NCBI RefSeq assembly: GCF_048771995.1
Contig: NC_133030.1
Coordinates: 15,095,501 to 15,159,500 of the forward strand
Length of the DNA: 64,000 nucleotides
Direction: 5' to 3'
Source: Taeniopygia guttata
Taxonomy: Eukaryota > Chordata > Aves > Passeriformes > Estrildidae
In this document: one piece after another, positions 12,481 to 25,300 of the stretch
How the letters are laid out: each line of letters starts with the position of its first letter
Numbering within the stretch: position 1 is the stretch's first letter
Notes under the pieces: generated by a model
Database searches by the model: none
Seen by the model: only the letters and a program-made list of their open reading frames with translations
What the model was told of the DNA's origin: nothing
Translations under genes and position numbers: made by a program

Positions 12481-13173
12481 CTTGCCTCTCGTTCCTCTGG
12501 TCATTTGATTTCTCCTTGCCTCATGATCTGCATAGGCTGGAGACTTATGGCCAAAAATCTTTCTTCATTAGCACACTAATTTACACTCTAAGTGTTTGCA
12601 GTAACTGAAATAGATATCTGATTTCAGGATATTTAAATCCAGTTAAGTATCCAGTATACCATCCCTCAGTCTGAGTGAGCTTTGAAACTGTGTATGTATG
12701 CCAGATATACACCTGGCTTCTCTGTGTCTTCTCAGGTGTGGGGAAAGGCTTTAGAAAGTTTGAGTCTAGAACCCCATGCTTGACCCTGGGCTCTGCATTA
12801 AGCAAACTGCAAAGAGAGGGTTCTGGCTTTCTTTGTTCAGATTTTGTGTTGGATTTTTTCATTGGATGAGTTCCTAAGGCTATGACTTGCAGAGAGTGGT
12901 GAATATGATATTTATTAGCAGTTCATTTGTTTTTTATTTTTTTGTCCCCTTTGGTCTACTTCAAACAACTACAAAATATCTAATCTTTAGTTCTCCCCCC
13001 CCCTCCCCAAAACTTCTGGCCATAGCAATACTACACCTTGAACAAAGTACCCAGCAGCCATTAAGCCACTCAGCTTTAAATAATTGACTTTCTCAACAAG
13101 AGCTGAAGTTTGTGGCCTGTCAAGTGAATGGAACTGGAGCCTACAGAATCATTGTCAGTTCAAGTCATTGCCC

Positions 13174-13201
13174 GGGGGCAGGCGGGGGAAGGGGTGCTGG
13201 G
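13174..13201 (+). other. G-quadruplex motif
   Basis: Four G-runs (5, 5, 4 and 3 G) with loops of 5, 2 and 4 nt, meeting the usual G3+N1-7 pattern. It stands alone in AT-rich DNA, next to TCATGAGCT. No promoter or gene is visible beside it. Confidence 0.7.
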
Positions 13202-14138
13202 TCATGAGCTAAAAATGTCTATATGTACTAAAAAAAAAGATAGCTTTATTTTCAAGATATCTAGGATTGAATTTATTTTAAATAAAAGCGTGTATATAAG
13301 TGTATGACTGTACAAACTTATATATGGAACCAACAACATAGGATTGTGAGATTGTGGAAATAGGATTGTGAAATTGACTGAAAAATGTGCAAACAACAGA
13401 TATATTTCAGCATGTGCTACTTGGATGTAAACCTAGGAAAACAAAATAGATTATTTTATGGTTAGATCTCATCGTGTAAGAGAAGTAAAGTAATTCCTAG
13501 ACTTGGTGTAGTTCCTTGCTGTTATAGTTGGAAAATAGGCAATTCACAATTCTAAGCATAGTTTAGACCTTTTATCTTTGATAAAACTTGGATGTAGGAA
13601 CAGTTGCTAATTAGGAAAGTGAAATGTTTCCTTGTGTAGCTACAGGGCTCAGAAGACAGTTAATTCAGTATGCACTGAGAGTGCTGAAACTGGGCCACTG
13701 AACACTTGTTGATGTTTAATCAAATTGTGATTTATGGACTGAGACTTCATTCTGAACTTTATATTACTTAGAGCCTGTCTAAGTGACAGTTTCTTCCCTG
13801 GAACAAGAAGCCCATTTTGATGTGATATGGCACATGACATTTTTCATACAGTGAGCCTATCTAATGCAGAACTCTCCCCTATCCCAGATGTAGGGATTTT
13901 ACTATTTGTAGTCTGCATACATGAATTAATAAAAATATAGCTGTTCTTCTCAGCAACTTGTGATCTAGATGTGGGTTTAAGGCCATATAATCTTGGATGT
14001 TAAAAAAACACCTTAGAGGAGCAGATTTAAAACAGCATCCTCAAATTGTCCCATTTAAAACATTCTCCTTGGTTTTGGCTGGAACACCACCTTACTCCCA
14101 TCGTTTGCATTAGCCTTTCTACAAACCAGTTGTGAAAA

Positions 14139-14160
14139 AGTTTTCCTGGCCAGGAAAACT
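14139..14160. repeat. Perfect 22-bp palindrome
   Basis: The 22 bases 14139-14160 are their own reverse complement with no spacer (half-site AGTTTTCCTGG). Beyond one mismatch on each side the symmetry goes on for three more A/T pairs (14135-14137 with 14162-14164). Inside lie TTCC and GGAA half-sites 6 bp apart. Confidence 0.9.
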
Positions 14161-16146
14161 CTTTTTCTCTGTTCCATATGTTAAGGATTAACTGGCTTAG
14201 TAACATTAGGACTGTATTTCCCTTTCCTAACTGTATTCCTCAAAAAAATGGTGTAGGTAGGAATCCATAGCAATCACTGAATGTGATGGTCCCGAGTGCC
14301 CTGCTGCAGAAGCACCACCTGTGCAAAGGAGTCAAGCTCTTGGGAAATGAGTTACCAGAAGAAAAGAAAAAAGAAAACCAAGCCTCAACTGGCTGGACAG
14401 TCAACACTGGGTGATTTGGTGTGGAAATCTAAATCACTACTTTTTTAATCTAGGGTCATTTTGAAATTAGTAATGTGTTTGAAGCTGGGATAAATTTTAA
14501 ATATGCTGCCTGGTTAAGTGTTCTCTAAGTTTTCATTGCTATTTTTTCCCTCTACAAATGGAGAGGCAATTAACTGCCTGTGAAATGCAGGATTTGGAGA
14601 GAAAATTGTGATTATGTACTAGATGTGCAAGCCTAGCTCTGCATTTGCAAGCTGCAACTGAACTTGAAATGAATGACTCTTACCACAACTAGGCATGAAT
14701 ATTTGCATTGATTCCCACTTAACAGTTGGTTTTCTGTGCTTTTGAAGGTGGGGTGACTTGTTAATTAATTATTTTTTCTCTGCTCAATTAGAAATAGGTG
14801 TGCATATTAGCTGGGTTTATTTTTAGGGAGGAATGGAGTTATGAAAAATGTAGCTTGGTTCATATTTACTGTGTGAGTAGAAAATGTGTTCCCAAGTGTA
14901 TGTTATGATTAATACAACCAGCACCTGTGAGAACCTGTTTCAGTCAAACAGCAGATGCTGTAAATTCCTAATAATTTGGAGCTATTATTCTTCCTCTGAG
15001 TGTATAAATCAGTCCTATCCACCCCTTCCCTCTTTTAAGCTCCTCAGGTCTGCTTTCTTTTTCTGTCTCTAAAATGATCCCCAAGCTCTCTCTCTGTGTG
15101 TTGATCCAAAAAAGAGTACAACTTCTCATTGAGAGCTTTGGAACAGCAGAGCTTCTCTCTTGTTGGATCTGTTAATCTCCAGCCAAAGCTGTGATTTGTA
15201 CAATTATTTTCATGATGGCCCACAGGACCCAACACGTGTTGCAGAAAGGTCAATGCTGAAAGAGGCCTGGGTACTACTCACAAGTCCAACATGATGCAAC
15301 AGGAAATTGTAGTGCTGGTAAGTGTCTGGTTGTTTTGAAGGGTGGCAATGTGACAAAAATAGAGTCATTGTCTTGGTCTGAGTGTCATGGAGAGGGCTTT
15401 GTGCAGCTGGGAAAGCAGAGAGGGGAAATGTAAATTACCAGGACTGCTATCAAGTCCTTTGCTCACCTGTTAGTGTTGCTAATAAAGGATAAAAGTGGCA
15501 AAAGAGTTTGGCCACAGTAATGAATGTGCCACTGCTGCATTTTTTTTTAAACAAAAATTCGACAAATACAAAAAATAGGGAGGACAAAGGTGTATCTCTT
15601 TCAGTTGGATGATTTGAAGTTCTAAAGCTTCTGGATCCTCCATCATGGTGATGAATAGAAGTCAAACCACTACCTTAATTTTAATGCTGGTTTGAGCATG
15701 GTAATAATCAAGGTGAGGTTTGATGAAAATAGAAATGTTCTATTTGTAGCACAGGTCCTTGTCCAAACTAAAAATCAAAGGTGGGAGGCTGCTCTCTGGG
15801 TGCTAAGGATTGTGTTCTGTTACTGCACTAATAGATGAGAGAGGAATTTGATTTCTTTATGAAGTAGCTTCAGTCAATTGTCTATAGGGAGCTATTTGAA
15901 GACAAAAGATGAAAAAGCAAAAGCAACAGAACAGCAGGACTTCAGAATCCTAACAATTCCTTTCTAAAAATGATCCTTCTCATAAAATGCATAAGGCGAG
16001 CACTATTCTTGTGAGTTTATAACTTGCTTTTCAATTATAACTTTTGGTGAGAATCCAGGTGCCCACTGTACAGTGCTCATGAGCAGAGCCAGAGCTCATG
16101 GACTACTGCTCTGTTCCATAATCCACTAAAACCCCACATGCACAGG

Positions 16147-16173
16147 AAAATGACCTGGTGGTCAGGTCATTTT
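16147..16173. repeat. Inverted repeat with TGACCT/AGGTCA half-sites
   Basis: AAAATGACCTG (16147-16157), a 5-nt spacer, and the exact reverse complement CAGGTCATTTT (16163-16173). The arms hold nuclear-receptor half-sites in everted order, TGACCT then AGGTCA, 7 bp apart. Binding is inference only. Confidence 0.8.
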
Positions 16174-18589
16174 ATTATTTATGTATTATCTGTGATCCAT
16201 ATAATGTCATTGGCCTCAAGAATATTTTTTTCTTTGTCATGGTTCCTTGGTGGCTTCCATGGATAAAAGTACCATCTAAATGAGGTGTGCATCTTTCTAG
16301 AGTGAGGTTATTTCACCAGCACCTGGTGGCAGATTTGGAGTTATTTCTGTGCAGAAGCTGGCAATCATGCCTCAAGGACAGACAGAAGAATAGTTTGAGA
16401 TTTAATCAGGTTCCCTATGCCTTGAGTTTCTCTCAATGGTTTCTGCCCTTATGATCCTAATCGGCAGCTCTTACACTTAATAGCTTGAGATAATTTTGGT
16501 TTTTCTCTTGAAACTTGCATTTTTTGGACCCAGATAGGAAGTCTCATTATATGTTTCCATTTTCAGTAGAATTTTACCTGTCATTCTCAAAATCTGAGCA
16601 CAACAAACTACATCACAAAATAATAGTTAATAAAACTTATTATAACCAAACAAAAACTTTGTATAACATTGTGAATCCGTACCATTTTGTCAAAGGCAGA
16701 CTGCAGTTTAATGGGCTTTCAAAATAGAAAAATTAATCAGCTATACGATCATGGAAAACAAGTGAGGCACTTCTTATCACGTGAATAAATAGTTCCTTTA
16801 GAAAATTGTTCTGCACCATTATGGCTTCAAGTATCATTTATGTAGCCTACTAATGAGAGGCCTCTGTAGCAGCTAACACACCAGGTATGGAAAGGACTCA
16901 AAATTCCTAATTCCTTTCAAAAGTGAATACAGTGTGTCAGAAAGGAAAGGAGAACGGGAAAAGAGTAAGGAGCTAGAACTCTTTATTAGTAATAACAGTG
17001 AACTAGCCTGGGGAGAAAAGTTCCTATGAAAGGATAATACATAAAGAGTTTTTCACACTGCCTCAAGTTGTTTTTTTGTTAAAAATAAGTTCAAGATTTA
17101 TAAAGATTTTTTTCAATTTAAAATACTTTTTTTTTCTTCTCACAGCCTAGGTGCCTCCAAAATAAATTGAAGGAATGGGCACAGGGGTAATTGGTTTGAA
17201 GAAAAGGAGATGGGGAGGCAAAAACTGAATAATATTGCTAAAGGACTGCTTAAAGGAGGCAGCATCACAGTGTTGTAAAAGTAATTTGAGTTTTCAGCCT
17301 ATGCTACCTCAAGTGCTTTATTAGTTGTTGCATATGCTAAATAGAAGTAGATATAACTCTATAATATAGATATATAATATACGTAAATATAACTCTAGAT
17401 TTCAGAGAAATAATGAAGTGAACTTTATGTGCCAAATCAATACATTCATTACTTGTTAGGGATTTGATTCCATAACCAAAGTGCCCATGGGTGGAGATGA
17501 GATCATATCTGAAATACCAGACAAACTCTGTCATGGCTCCAGGTCTCTGCAAAGCAATGCCTGACTTTGCAGTGCCTGCCTCCCTTTGACCTGTCTGATG
17601 GCTGGTATTTTTGAAAAGAATATTTCAAGTTTGTGGATGTTCCTTTTTTTTCTTCGTCTCCTTCCCAGAAAGCCCAAAGGTCCCAGGCCAGGGTCTTCAT
17701 GGAGAGGAGACCTGTAGTTTGCCTGGCTCAACCTCTGATTTGCTGAGATGCTTTACAATTTCCAGTAAAAAAGAAAAAAACGTACATTTGTGTCAAAGAA
17801 TTTTTATTTTTATTTTGATTGCTGTGGAGTTTAACTGCCTCAAACTGGGGCCAGCCTTTGTTCTGTCTTGCAGTTAAGTAACTCTGGCATTTATGATAGC
17901 CTGCAATTACTGTCCAAACTATCATTTTTCCATTCCAAAAGTTAGCATTTCTCCATGCTTGCAGCATTATCTCAGATGCCGCAGTTATGTGCACCCTCAG
18001 GAGGAGGAAATGGCTGTGGCACATCACATACTGTGGTGTGGTGAGGGCAGGGAAGGGAATTTTGGGGATTTCTGTGATAAGTGTTCTTGTGGAGCCAGGT
18101 TTTCATAAGTGTCTGATGAGAAGGGTTAGTTTACAGCACACACTGTAATGCTTTTTCCTAGGAAGATTTGAGGCTATTAATTCTCAAGTGATTTAAGGAT
18201 ATATCTAGGAAAAGTAAATACAAGGTAGACTGTAGCAAAAATAAACTGGTGATTACCCAAAGCCTCATTTAGTCTTAGGCACACTTGAGAACATGATCCA
18301 GGGCACAAGAAGGACCAAAAAGTGTTTCTAAGTAGGCAATGGCCTCAGACATTTTAAAACCAATGTGCAAGGAGATCAATTCCTACTGAAAATGCTGAAA
18401 GAGCTGTGGCTGGAAAACCTGGAAAAACTGTGCTGTGCTTGATTTGTTTGTTCTGATTTCCCCTTTGGCTTCCTGGAACTTTTAGGGTTAAAGCTCAAAT
18501 ATGTGGTCCCTACAAGCAAAGCAAGAATAAATCCCTACCTTGCCTTTTTGTCAGGGGTTTGCTATTTATTTTTCAGGCAATATGCAATC

Positions 18590-19060
18590 TGCATATGACA
18601 CAGAGCACGTGGGAAGGCAGGGATTTCATCATTGATCTCAGATGAGCTGGGTTCCTGATGGCTTCAGTGCTCTGGACGTGGAGGGATATTTGCAGATGGA
18701 TTTGGATTTATAAGATCTGCTGCAAAAATAGATGCAATTTTAACAAAACCTTTCACAAGAAGCATATAAAATCTTCTGCCTTTTGCCAATGTATTAGCTA
18801 GGGATGTTGAAAAGTTATGTCAATCTCTCCTTAGCCAGGAGCTGTGGGGGAGAATTATGTTGCAGCCTTTAAGTATTATTATATTACAGCCTCTCATCTT
18901 GTGCAGTTAATCTGTCAATTTAATTTTTTAATCAGTAACTTTTTACATGTATGTAGATTAATTGTTTATTATACAAATGTAGAACAAGATCACTGTTAGT
19001 TTATATTTGCTATAATGTTAACATGGAAGTAAGTGCAACCATGTTGAAATGCTTTGATAT
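18590..19060. other. Candidate conserved noncoding block
   Basis: This AT-rich stretch has no repeat signature or ORF and is dense in homeodomain-like cores (TTAATT, TAATTG, GATTAATT) and evenly mixed sequence, the look of deeply conserved vertebrate enhancers. Conservation cannot be tested from one sequence, so this is only a pointer. Confidence 0.2.
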
Positions 19061-19854
19061 TTTGATGTACTAGGATGCCCAAATACCTTTTGCTCTTTCA
19101 TGACTTTGAGACAGCCGGTAAATGCTTCATTCTGCATAAAGGGCAGAATCAGCTGTGTTTATTGTTGAATAATATAGTGTGGATTTGATGAAGAAGAGAT
19201 TAAAAAAACAGGGAAATGCAATCCTAAAGCTTGGCTGACATCATTGCTTGGCAGCCTGTTTAATATAGGCAGCTTTGTCTCCTCCTCAAAGTGATTTGGA
19301 GTTCAGGACTGTTTTGTGTTCAGCCTGCTTGTCCTGCTCTGCTCTCATCTGGTGGAGGGGAGGCTGCAGCCCCTTCCTGCTGCAGCATCACTGCCTAAGG
19401 CCTTCTCCCAAAGACCTCACACTGAGTTTTATGTGGCTTCTGCTGCAATAAATTGCATAAAGCAGCCACTCATACAGAGCTTGGAAAAGCTGGCTTTGTG
19501 TTTTGTCTCAGTGGTGGTCTGAGTAGTGCTGGTACTTCATGCACCTGTCGGATATTAATAGGAGAAAATTGGGATAAAATTTAAATATTTTATTTTAAAT
19601 GTTGTCCATTTAAGCATTGCCATAGAAGCTGATGATACTTTGAAAAGAGAGATTTGCTCTGCATTTTAATTTGTGCAGTTGATGATATATTTACATGAGA
19701 AATGGTTAAATGCACAGTAGTTTCTTTACATATTTATAAAAATACAGTGGATGGCCAGTTAGAGAAATTAATCACAAAATAATGAAAAGTCTAGTAGAAA
19801 TCTAACCATGAGTGAAAACAGAGTCAGTTCTGTGGAGGTGGGCAGCAGAACTTG

Positions 19855-20237
19855 TGGATGGTCTGGAGCACAAGTCCTGTGAGGAATGGCTGAGGGAGCT
19901 GGAGAAGAGGAGGCTCAGGGGAGTCCTTATTGCTCTGCACAACCACCTGAGAAGAGATGTGGGGTTGGCCTCTTCCCTCAGGCAAATAATGACAGGATGG
20001 GATGAAATGGCCTCAGGCTGCAGCAGGGGAGGTTCAAGTTGGACATCAGGAGAATTTCTTCACTGAAATGGCTAAAGATTTGGAATGGGTGGAGTTGCCA
20101 TCCCTGGAAGTGTTGAAGAGATGACTGGATGTGGCACTCCGTGCTGTAGTTTAGTTGACAATGTGCGGATTCACCAAGGGTTGGACTTCATGATTTTGGA
20201 GGTCCTTTCCAACCTTGATGATTCTATGAGTCTATGA
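19855..20237 (+). mobile_element. CR1 LINE, 3' end, plus strand
   Basis: A 5'-truncated CR1 copy. It shows the standard order of 3' end blocks: a GAGCACAAGTCCTGTGAGGA-like segment, GCTGAGGGAGCTG, TTGGACATCAGGAGAATTTC, CATCCCTGGAAGTG, GGTTGGACTTCATGATTTTG, GGTCCTTTCCAACC, and the terminal octamer repeat GATTCTATGAGTCTATGA. The ORF at 19812-20066 is part of this copy and is not functional. CR1 3' ends lack a poly-A tail, as here. Confidence 0.93.
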
Positions 20238-20376
20238 AATATCTGTCATCCCTTCAATATCTTGGATGGATAAAAGCTCTCTTGGAGCCATCAGAAACAT
20301 TTTTTTTTTGCTTGATAAACTTAGCACTGACTGTCTGGTGTGTCAGTTTTACAGTAACCTTGCTTGTCTGAGCAGG

Positions 20377-20514
20377 CAGTGTGGTGCCAGGGAGGCCAGT
20401 AACCTTCAAACTGTTACTAAAACAATCAGTTTTTGCCTTTCTGTACAGTGTGGTTCCATGGAGGCCAGTAACTTTCAATGTGTTACTAAAGCAATCAGTT
20501 TTTCCCTTTCTGTA
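20377..20514. repeat. 69-bp tandem duplication, two copies
   Basis: The units 20377-20445 and 20446-20514 are about 90% identical (7 differences in 69 bp). Each begins CAGTGTGGT and ends CCTTTCTGTA. As 69 is a multiple of 3, the minus-strand ORF at 20254-20523 contains a repeated 23-residue unit (core KTDCFSN, LKVTGL, GTTL). I read this as a by-product of the repeat rather than as a gene. The duplication lies 139 bp after a CR1 end. Confidence 0.9.
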
Positions 20515-23259
20515 CAAGTACACAGTGTGTGGGGAATGAACAAAGCCCTCCTCTGCCTTTAACTTTCAGTTTAGACTGCTAAGAAAGAGGGGGAATTACC
20601 TTTAATGAGGCCAAGAAGTAGCTATGCCCATTCTCATACCCCTTTAAAACAAAAAGCAGCCAGATGCTGCTCTGGTTTTAATGGGTGCAGTCTCTCCTTG
20701 GACTGTGAGCACTAATTTTTAGCATTGCCCCCAGATATTGTGCAAATGGATCAAATCAGTGCACAAATGCATTAAAATATAAGGAAACAATAAAACTCTT
20801 GATGTTTATGGTTTGTCCAAAATACTCTTCTGAAGTAACAAAAGTGATGCAGAAAGGGCGTTCAGTGAGGTTGTTTGAATGTTGAGCAGTTGGCCAAAGT
20901 TCAGTGCAAGTCAACTCTGACAGGGATCCATGACAATTCAGAGCTGATCAATACTGGTTCACAAGCTGAAAATACTGGTATAAAACCTGTTGTGTCTCAC
21001 TGAATGTAGCTGTAATTTATACTTTTCTGCAACAGCACCTTGAAAGGTCAGCCTTTTAAGTGCCACTAGAAATTATAGGCAGTAATGTTATTGGCTCAAG
21101 GTAGATTTTTTAACACTGCAGTACCAAAGGAATATTCCCTGCCCCAACAAAGCATTGGTGATGAACGAATTGCTTGTGCTGTCAAGAAGTGGTTAGGTTC
21201 ACTTGTTAAAGAATTGTTTGCTTTTTATTTTATTTAAAAGGAGGGATAAAATCTTGCATACTACCATATTTTTTCCCCAGTAACCTGGCTTTCAAATCAC
21301 AGTGTAAGTTTTCCATTTTGACATTCAAAATAACCCACTTGTGCCAGTACTTTCTGTGGAGGGGAGCAGAAACTGATTAAATTGCAGATGCTTGTGAGCC
21401 ACCATGCTGTGTCACCCCCACAGTGTGCTGACACAGTGTTCATGTCTTTGGACACTGTCTTTTCCCATGGATATGCAGCCCTTGCATCACCGCTCTTTAC
21501 CAGAACAGGACAGTATGTGCACGGATGCTTTAGGATATTGGTTAGGAATGAAACAAACTTGCATATAACCAAAAGAAGCCTTTATTTTTCATCCTTGTTC
21601 TTGTTTCTTTTTTCTTTTTTCCTAAGTGATAAGCTAATTTTTATCTGAGCTTGAGTTGAGAGTTCATTGTTCCTTGTTCAACTTATTGTTCACAAGATCC
21701 TCTCTACTTGTGCTATTTTTTCTACATGAATCCATGGGGTTTTTTTGCAAGACCATCCTTTGGCTACATTTACATATTTTTGGTTTTATTATTACTGTTT
21801 CTTCATCGAGACACACATCTAAAGACCTGGTGGCTGTGCATTTTGTTTCTAGTATGAAACCTGTGAAGGTCTGTACAGCCCATTGCTGTGTCTTACTTTG
21901 TCATTGGAAACAGATGGCCAGCTACAATCTGTGTGTATTTAATTTGTCTAAAAAAGTGTTGGCCAAATTTTCACATTTTAGAGTTATTCAATTTACGCTA
22001 ATGGTCTTTAACTGAGAGTTATGTTCACACAGTAGAGGATAAAATAGACTGAAATTTTTTTCTCAGAGCTATTAAATTTTTGAACTTGAGGAGTCCCCAT
22101 CTAGTCCAGAAAATACTGGTTTTTGAATTTGTCCAGTATCACTATAAAATCTGGCAAGCAAGAGCTAGATTGCTTGAGGTTATTGGAAAATAAAGGAATA
22201 GTGCAAAGTGAGGAATGTGATTATTTCTACAAGGCAGAAACTTGCTTTCTTTGACAAAGAACATGCTCAAAGCTTAATGAAATGATTTGGCCTTGAGCAC
22301 ACTATCTGTATCTTCCTGGCTGGATGTGCATTTTGCAGAATCAGGGTGTGAGTGACTCACTGGGCTTCCATTCAGGAACAGAATGGGACTGGTGCTCTAA
22401 GCAGGAACACCACATCCGTCATGGAAAACGTGTCACTTCCAAATGAACTGCCAGGAGCAACAGCTTCCATGTAGAATTCCAGGTTGGTGGGCTGTGCAGC
22501 CACTCCTTGTGAGGCATTAAAACAATGTTCGGAAGCTAAGCTCTTGCATGAGCAGTGTGTTCTACTCAGAGTTGCTGGTACTGGGAGTTTCTGTACCAGA
22601 TTCTGTGTCAAAGCCTTAGAAGCCATCAGTACTTTAAGCATCTAAATGGTGAGACAAGCCAGAGGTGGCACATGCACCAACCATGGGGTGTTGGACAGAG
22701 TTAGAGGCAAGTGCCAAAAGACAACACAACTGATTTCAGTGAAGACTCACAAGCAGCTTGTCTGAGAAGTGCTGAGGTTGCTGGCCCTAATGTAGAAAAG
22801 CATTTCAGCAGGTGTCAGGTTTCAAACATGTGAGATTTTTCATTTTGTTTCATATGAGCATGCTTAAGTAGTTTGCTGGATTGGGATCCTGGCAGGACTG
22901 AAGCCTTGAATATCTTTGCCCATTAAGCAGCATAAGTTATAGCAAGAATTTATTTGGATTTGCAGCTTTTCCTTAAATTCTGTAACATACTTATACTTTT
23001 TCCCTATTGGTAGTGCCTGCTTATTTAAGAGCTTGAAAGAATTCATTGGATTTATAAAATTTAAGTCTACATTTTATTCCTATTAGGTATGCAATCCCAT
23101 TTAAAGAGCTTGAAAAATAAAAGGAATCAATCAATAAGCCCCGCAAAACTAATACCAATGAAAAATACACGTTTTGTAGAACTTTGAGGCTGTCCATAGA
23201 AAAAATTGCAGTCTTGTCAAGCAAACCATCACAGAGGAGTACTTGTTTTCTGGCCTGCC

Positions 23260-23277
23260 AAAAAAAAAAAAAAAAAA
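23260..23277 (+). repeat. A18 homopolymer
   Basis: Eighteen uninterrupted A between CCTGCC and GTGATTTTGAG. No polyadenylation signal lies just upstream, so there is no sign of a retroposed transcript. Confidence 0.9.
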
Positions 23278-24426
23278 GTGATTTTGAGAGCTGTATTTGC
23301 ACTTAGTGTGGAGGCAAAGATGAAGCACATCTAGCAACAGCTCAGCTGAGCTCAGCTTATCTGAGCTGTAGAGAGCTCACACTTAACAGCAAAAAACCAT
23401 CATAAATGATGGATTAGTTCCTCTGCAAAATGAGTGCTGTTGAGCTTGATTCTGCTTATGTTTCATGATTGCATTACACACCTTTGTGCCTGTCTGGTGG
23501 TGCTGCCTTTCTTTTTTGTGGTGTTTCTTCATGCTGTTTTTGTGTGTTATTGAAGAAGGAAATGGGAGACTGGATGGCAAATAACGAATGCAATGCATTT
23601 TTCAAGAGGTGTTGTTTGCCAAAACTAGCTGAATTAAATGACTTTTCAGCATGAAACAGCATATGTTTCTTTTGGCTGGTGAGAAGAAAGCTGAAGCAAG
23701 GCTGGGAGAGCTCTCATGATTCAGGCAGCAGGACTGTACTTGCCCAGTTTGTGCTATTGTAGCCTGCAGGTTTCCTGTTGTTCTTCTAAAAGAAATTTTT
23801 GAAAATTGATTGAGGGTCTCTTTTGGCTTGAAAGCAAAGAGAATAGAGCAGTTTTTCAGTGCATAAGTGGTGTGTTGCTGCTGTAGGTTGTCTGTCTGCC
23901 CAGACAATAAGTCTGCCTGAAGTAGATGGACTTCAGCAATTTCCAGTACTGAAAACTGGGCCAAGCAAGAAATCATAGAGGACGTGATTTCATAAATAAT
24001 TTTACTTAAGAAAAAAAAAAGTCTCTAAATGCCAATCTTTTGGAAATGAACACCATTACTGCTGTTTCTCCAGCTGGATAAATTTAAAATTGTAATTACA
24101 GAAACATACCAAATAAGCTGGCCCCCAAAATATGATACTACTTGCCTCAGTCACAGACCTGACTATTATTTTGAGGTTGCAAAGGTTTTCCAAAGGGATG
24201 AATTTTCCCTTTCATTTATATCCCAAATACTCAATTTCAGTAATGAAATGTGATCTCAGCTTTCCTCCCTTGTTCTGGTGGAAGAAAAAGTAGTTAAGTC
24301 TGCTGGTCAAGACTTTGCTTTATTATCTAAATCTGTGGTGGTATCTAAATTTGCAATATTCACAGGAACTGTGAAATAGGTAGAGCCCTGCACCATCTAT
24401 GCCCTTCCTGGCAAGACTGTTAAAAC

Positions 24427-24623
24427 TAAAACTTTTGCAACTTCATCCATAATGTTTAGGAACAATTTACCGTGAGCTGAGCACAAAAAGAACTTTGATC
24501 ACAGAAAGTGTCTAATTAAAGTTAACTGATATTTCATTAGTAAAAAATATTAATTACTATCAGAATTAAAATAATCTAACTTAAGGAAAACAAAGAAACA
24601 GATATACTTATCAGTGTGAAATG
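24427..24623 (+). repeat. Left arm of ~196-bp inverted repeat pair
   Basis: This arm matches the reverse complement of 25301-25496 at about 91% by eye: some 17 substitutions, mainly transitions, and three 1-bp gaps. The outer end reads TAAAACTTTTGCAAC. Similarity stops sharply on both sides. Together with its partner it makes a 1070-bp unit with a 677-bp spacer, the form of a foldback or long-TIR DNA transposon, or of a local inverted duplication. It carries no coding frame. Confidence 0.92.
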
Positions 24624-25300
24624 GTAGTGTTTTTGGGGCAATTCTTTGACCTTATATCTGCTAGTTTATTCAGGTTACTGGAGGGAGGAGCATGGGGAAA
24701 ATGTAGCAATGTCTTTGTGGGCAATATGTTTGTGGTTTTGTTGTGGTTTTTTGTTTGTCTTTTGATTTTTTTTTTTCTTTCCCCCTCAGGAAAAATTTTT
24801 TGCACTCAGTACAATATGAATGCAAAGTGTCTATGCAGGGTTAAAGCATTTCCTGCTCTGCAGGCCTGCAGCAGGCGCGAATGCACTCAACAGCTGTACA
24901 GAGAACTTGAAAAAGTGGCTTGTGGGATAAATGTCTGCTTGTTTATTGGGATGGATTAAAAGATAGAAAAGTAAATGTCATGTCTAAGTACTAAGATGTA
25001 CTGCTGTGCCGTGTAAAACAAATTGAACTTTACATCTGCATTGCATTAGTGCAGTACCTTCTTTGCTGCTCACAATTTATAGTTTTGAAAAATACTATCA
25101 AGCCCTAATATGAGCATTTCTTTAATCACATAATTTACAGGAACAGTTCATGGCTTAAAAGGAACGGATTTTTTATAATTCACCTTTTGGTTCATATAAT
25201 TACTTATAAAATTTCGGGCACTTAAATTTGTTTGTAACTGTTACAGGGTGAAGTGAATGCTCAAATAAAAATCTTAGTCTTTGGAAATGAACATTGCCTC
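24624..25300. other. Spacer of the inverted repeat pair
   Basis: 677 bp between the arms, without a transposase-like frame. The longest ORF (24621-24959, 112 codons) is T-rich and low-complexity. It contains a pyrimidine tract ending CCCCCTCAG at about 24790 that resembles a splice acceptor, but no exon can be shown. Confidence 0.6.

Larger units (their letters stand above)
8022..19854. other. Noncoding DNA, no gene recognised
   Basis: No frame is long or biased enough to defend as a gene. The longest (12151-12579 plus, 142 codons; 9084-9497 plus, 137 codons) have no recognisable domain. The first ~1.5 kb after the LTR cluster (8022-9500) has a patchy, somewhat GC-richer composition and could be an unrecognised old transposable element, but I found no termini. 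The block holds several perfect inverted repeats and a G-quadruplex motif, listed separately. Confidence 0.55.

Noticed and set aside
12151..12579. 142-codon plus-strand ORF
   Set aside because: No recognisable domain, no splice or promoter context, and an overlapping frame of similar quality; a chance ORF in a GC-richer patch.
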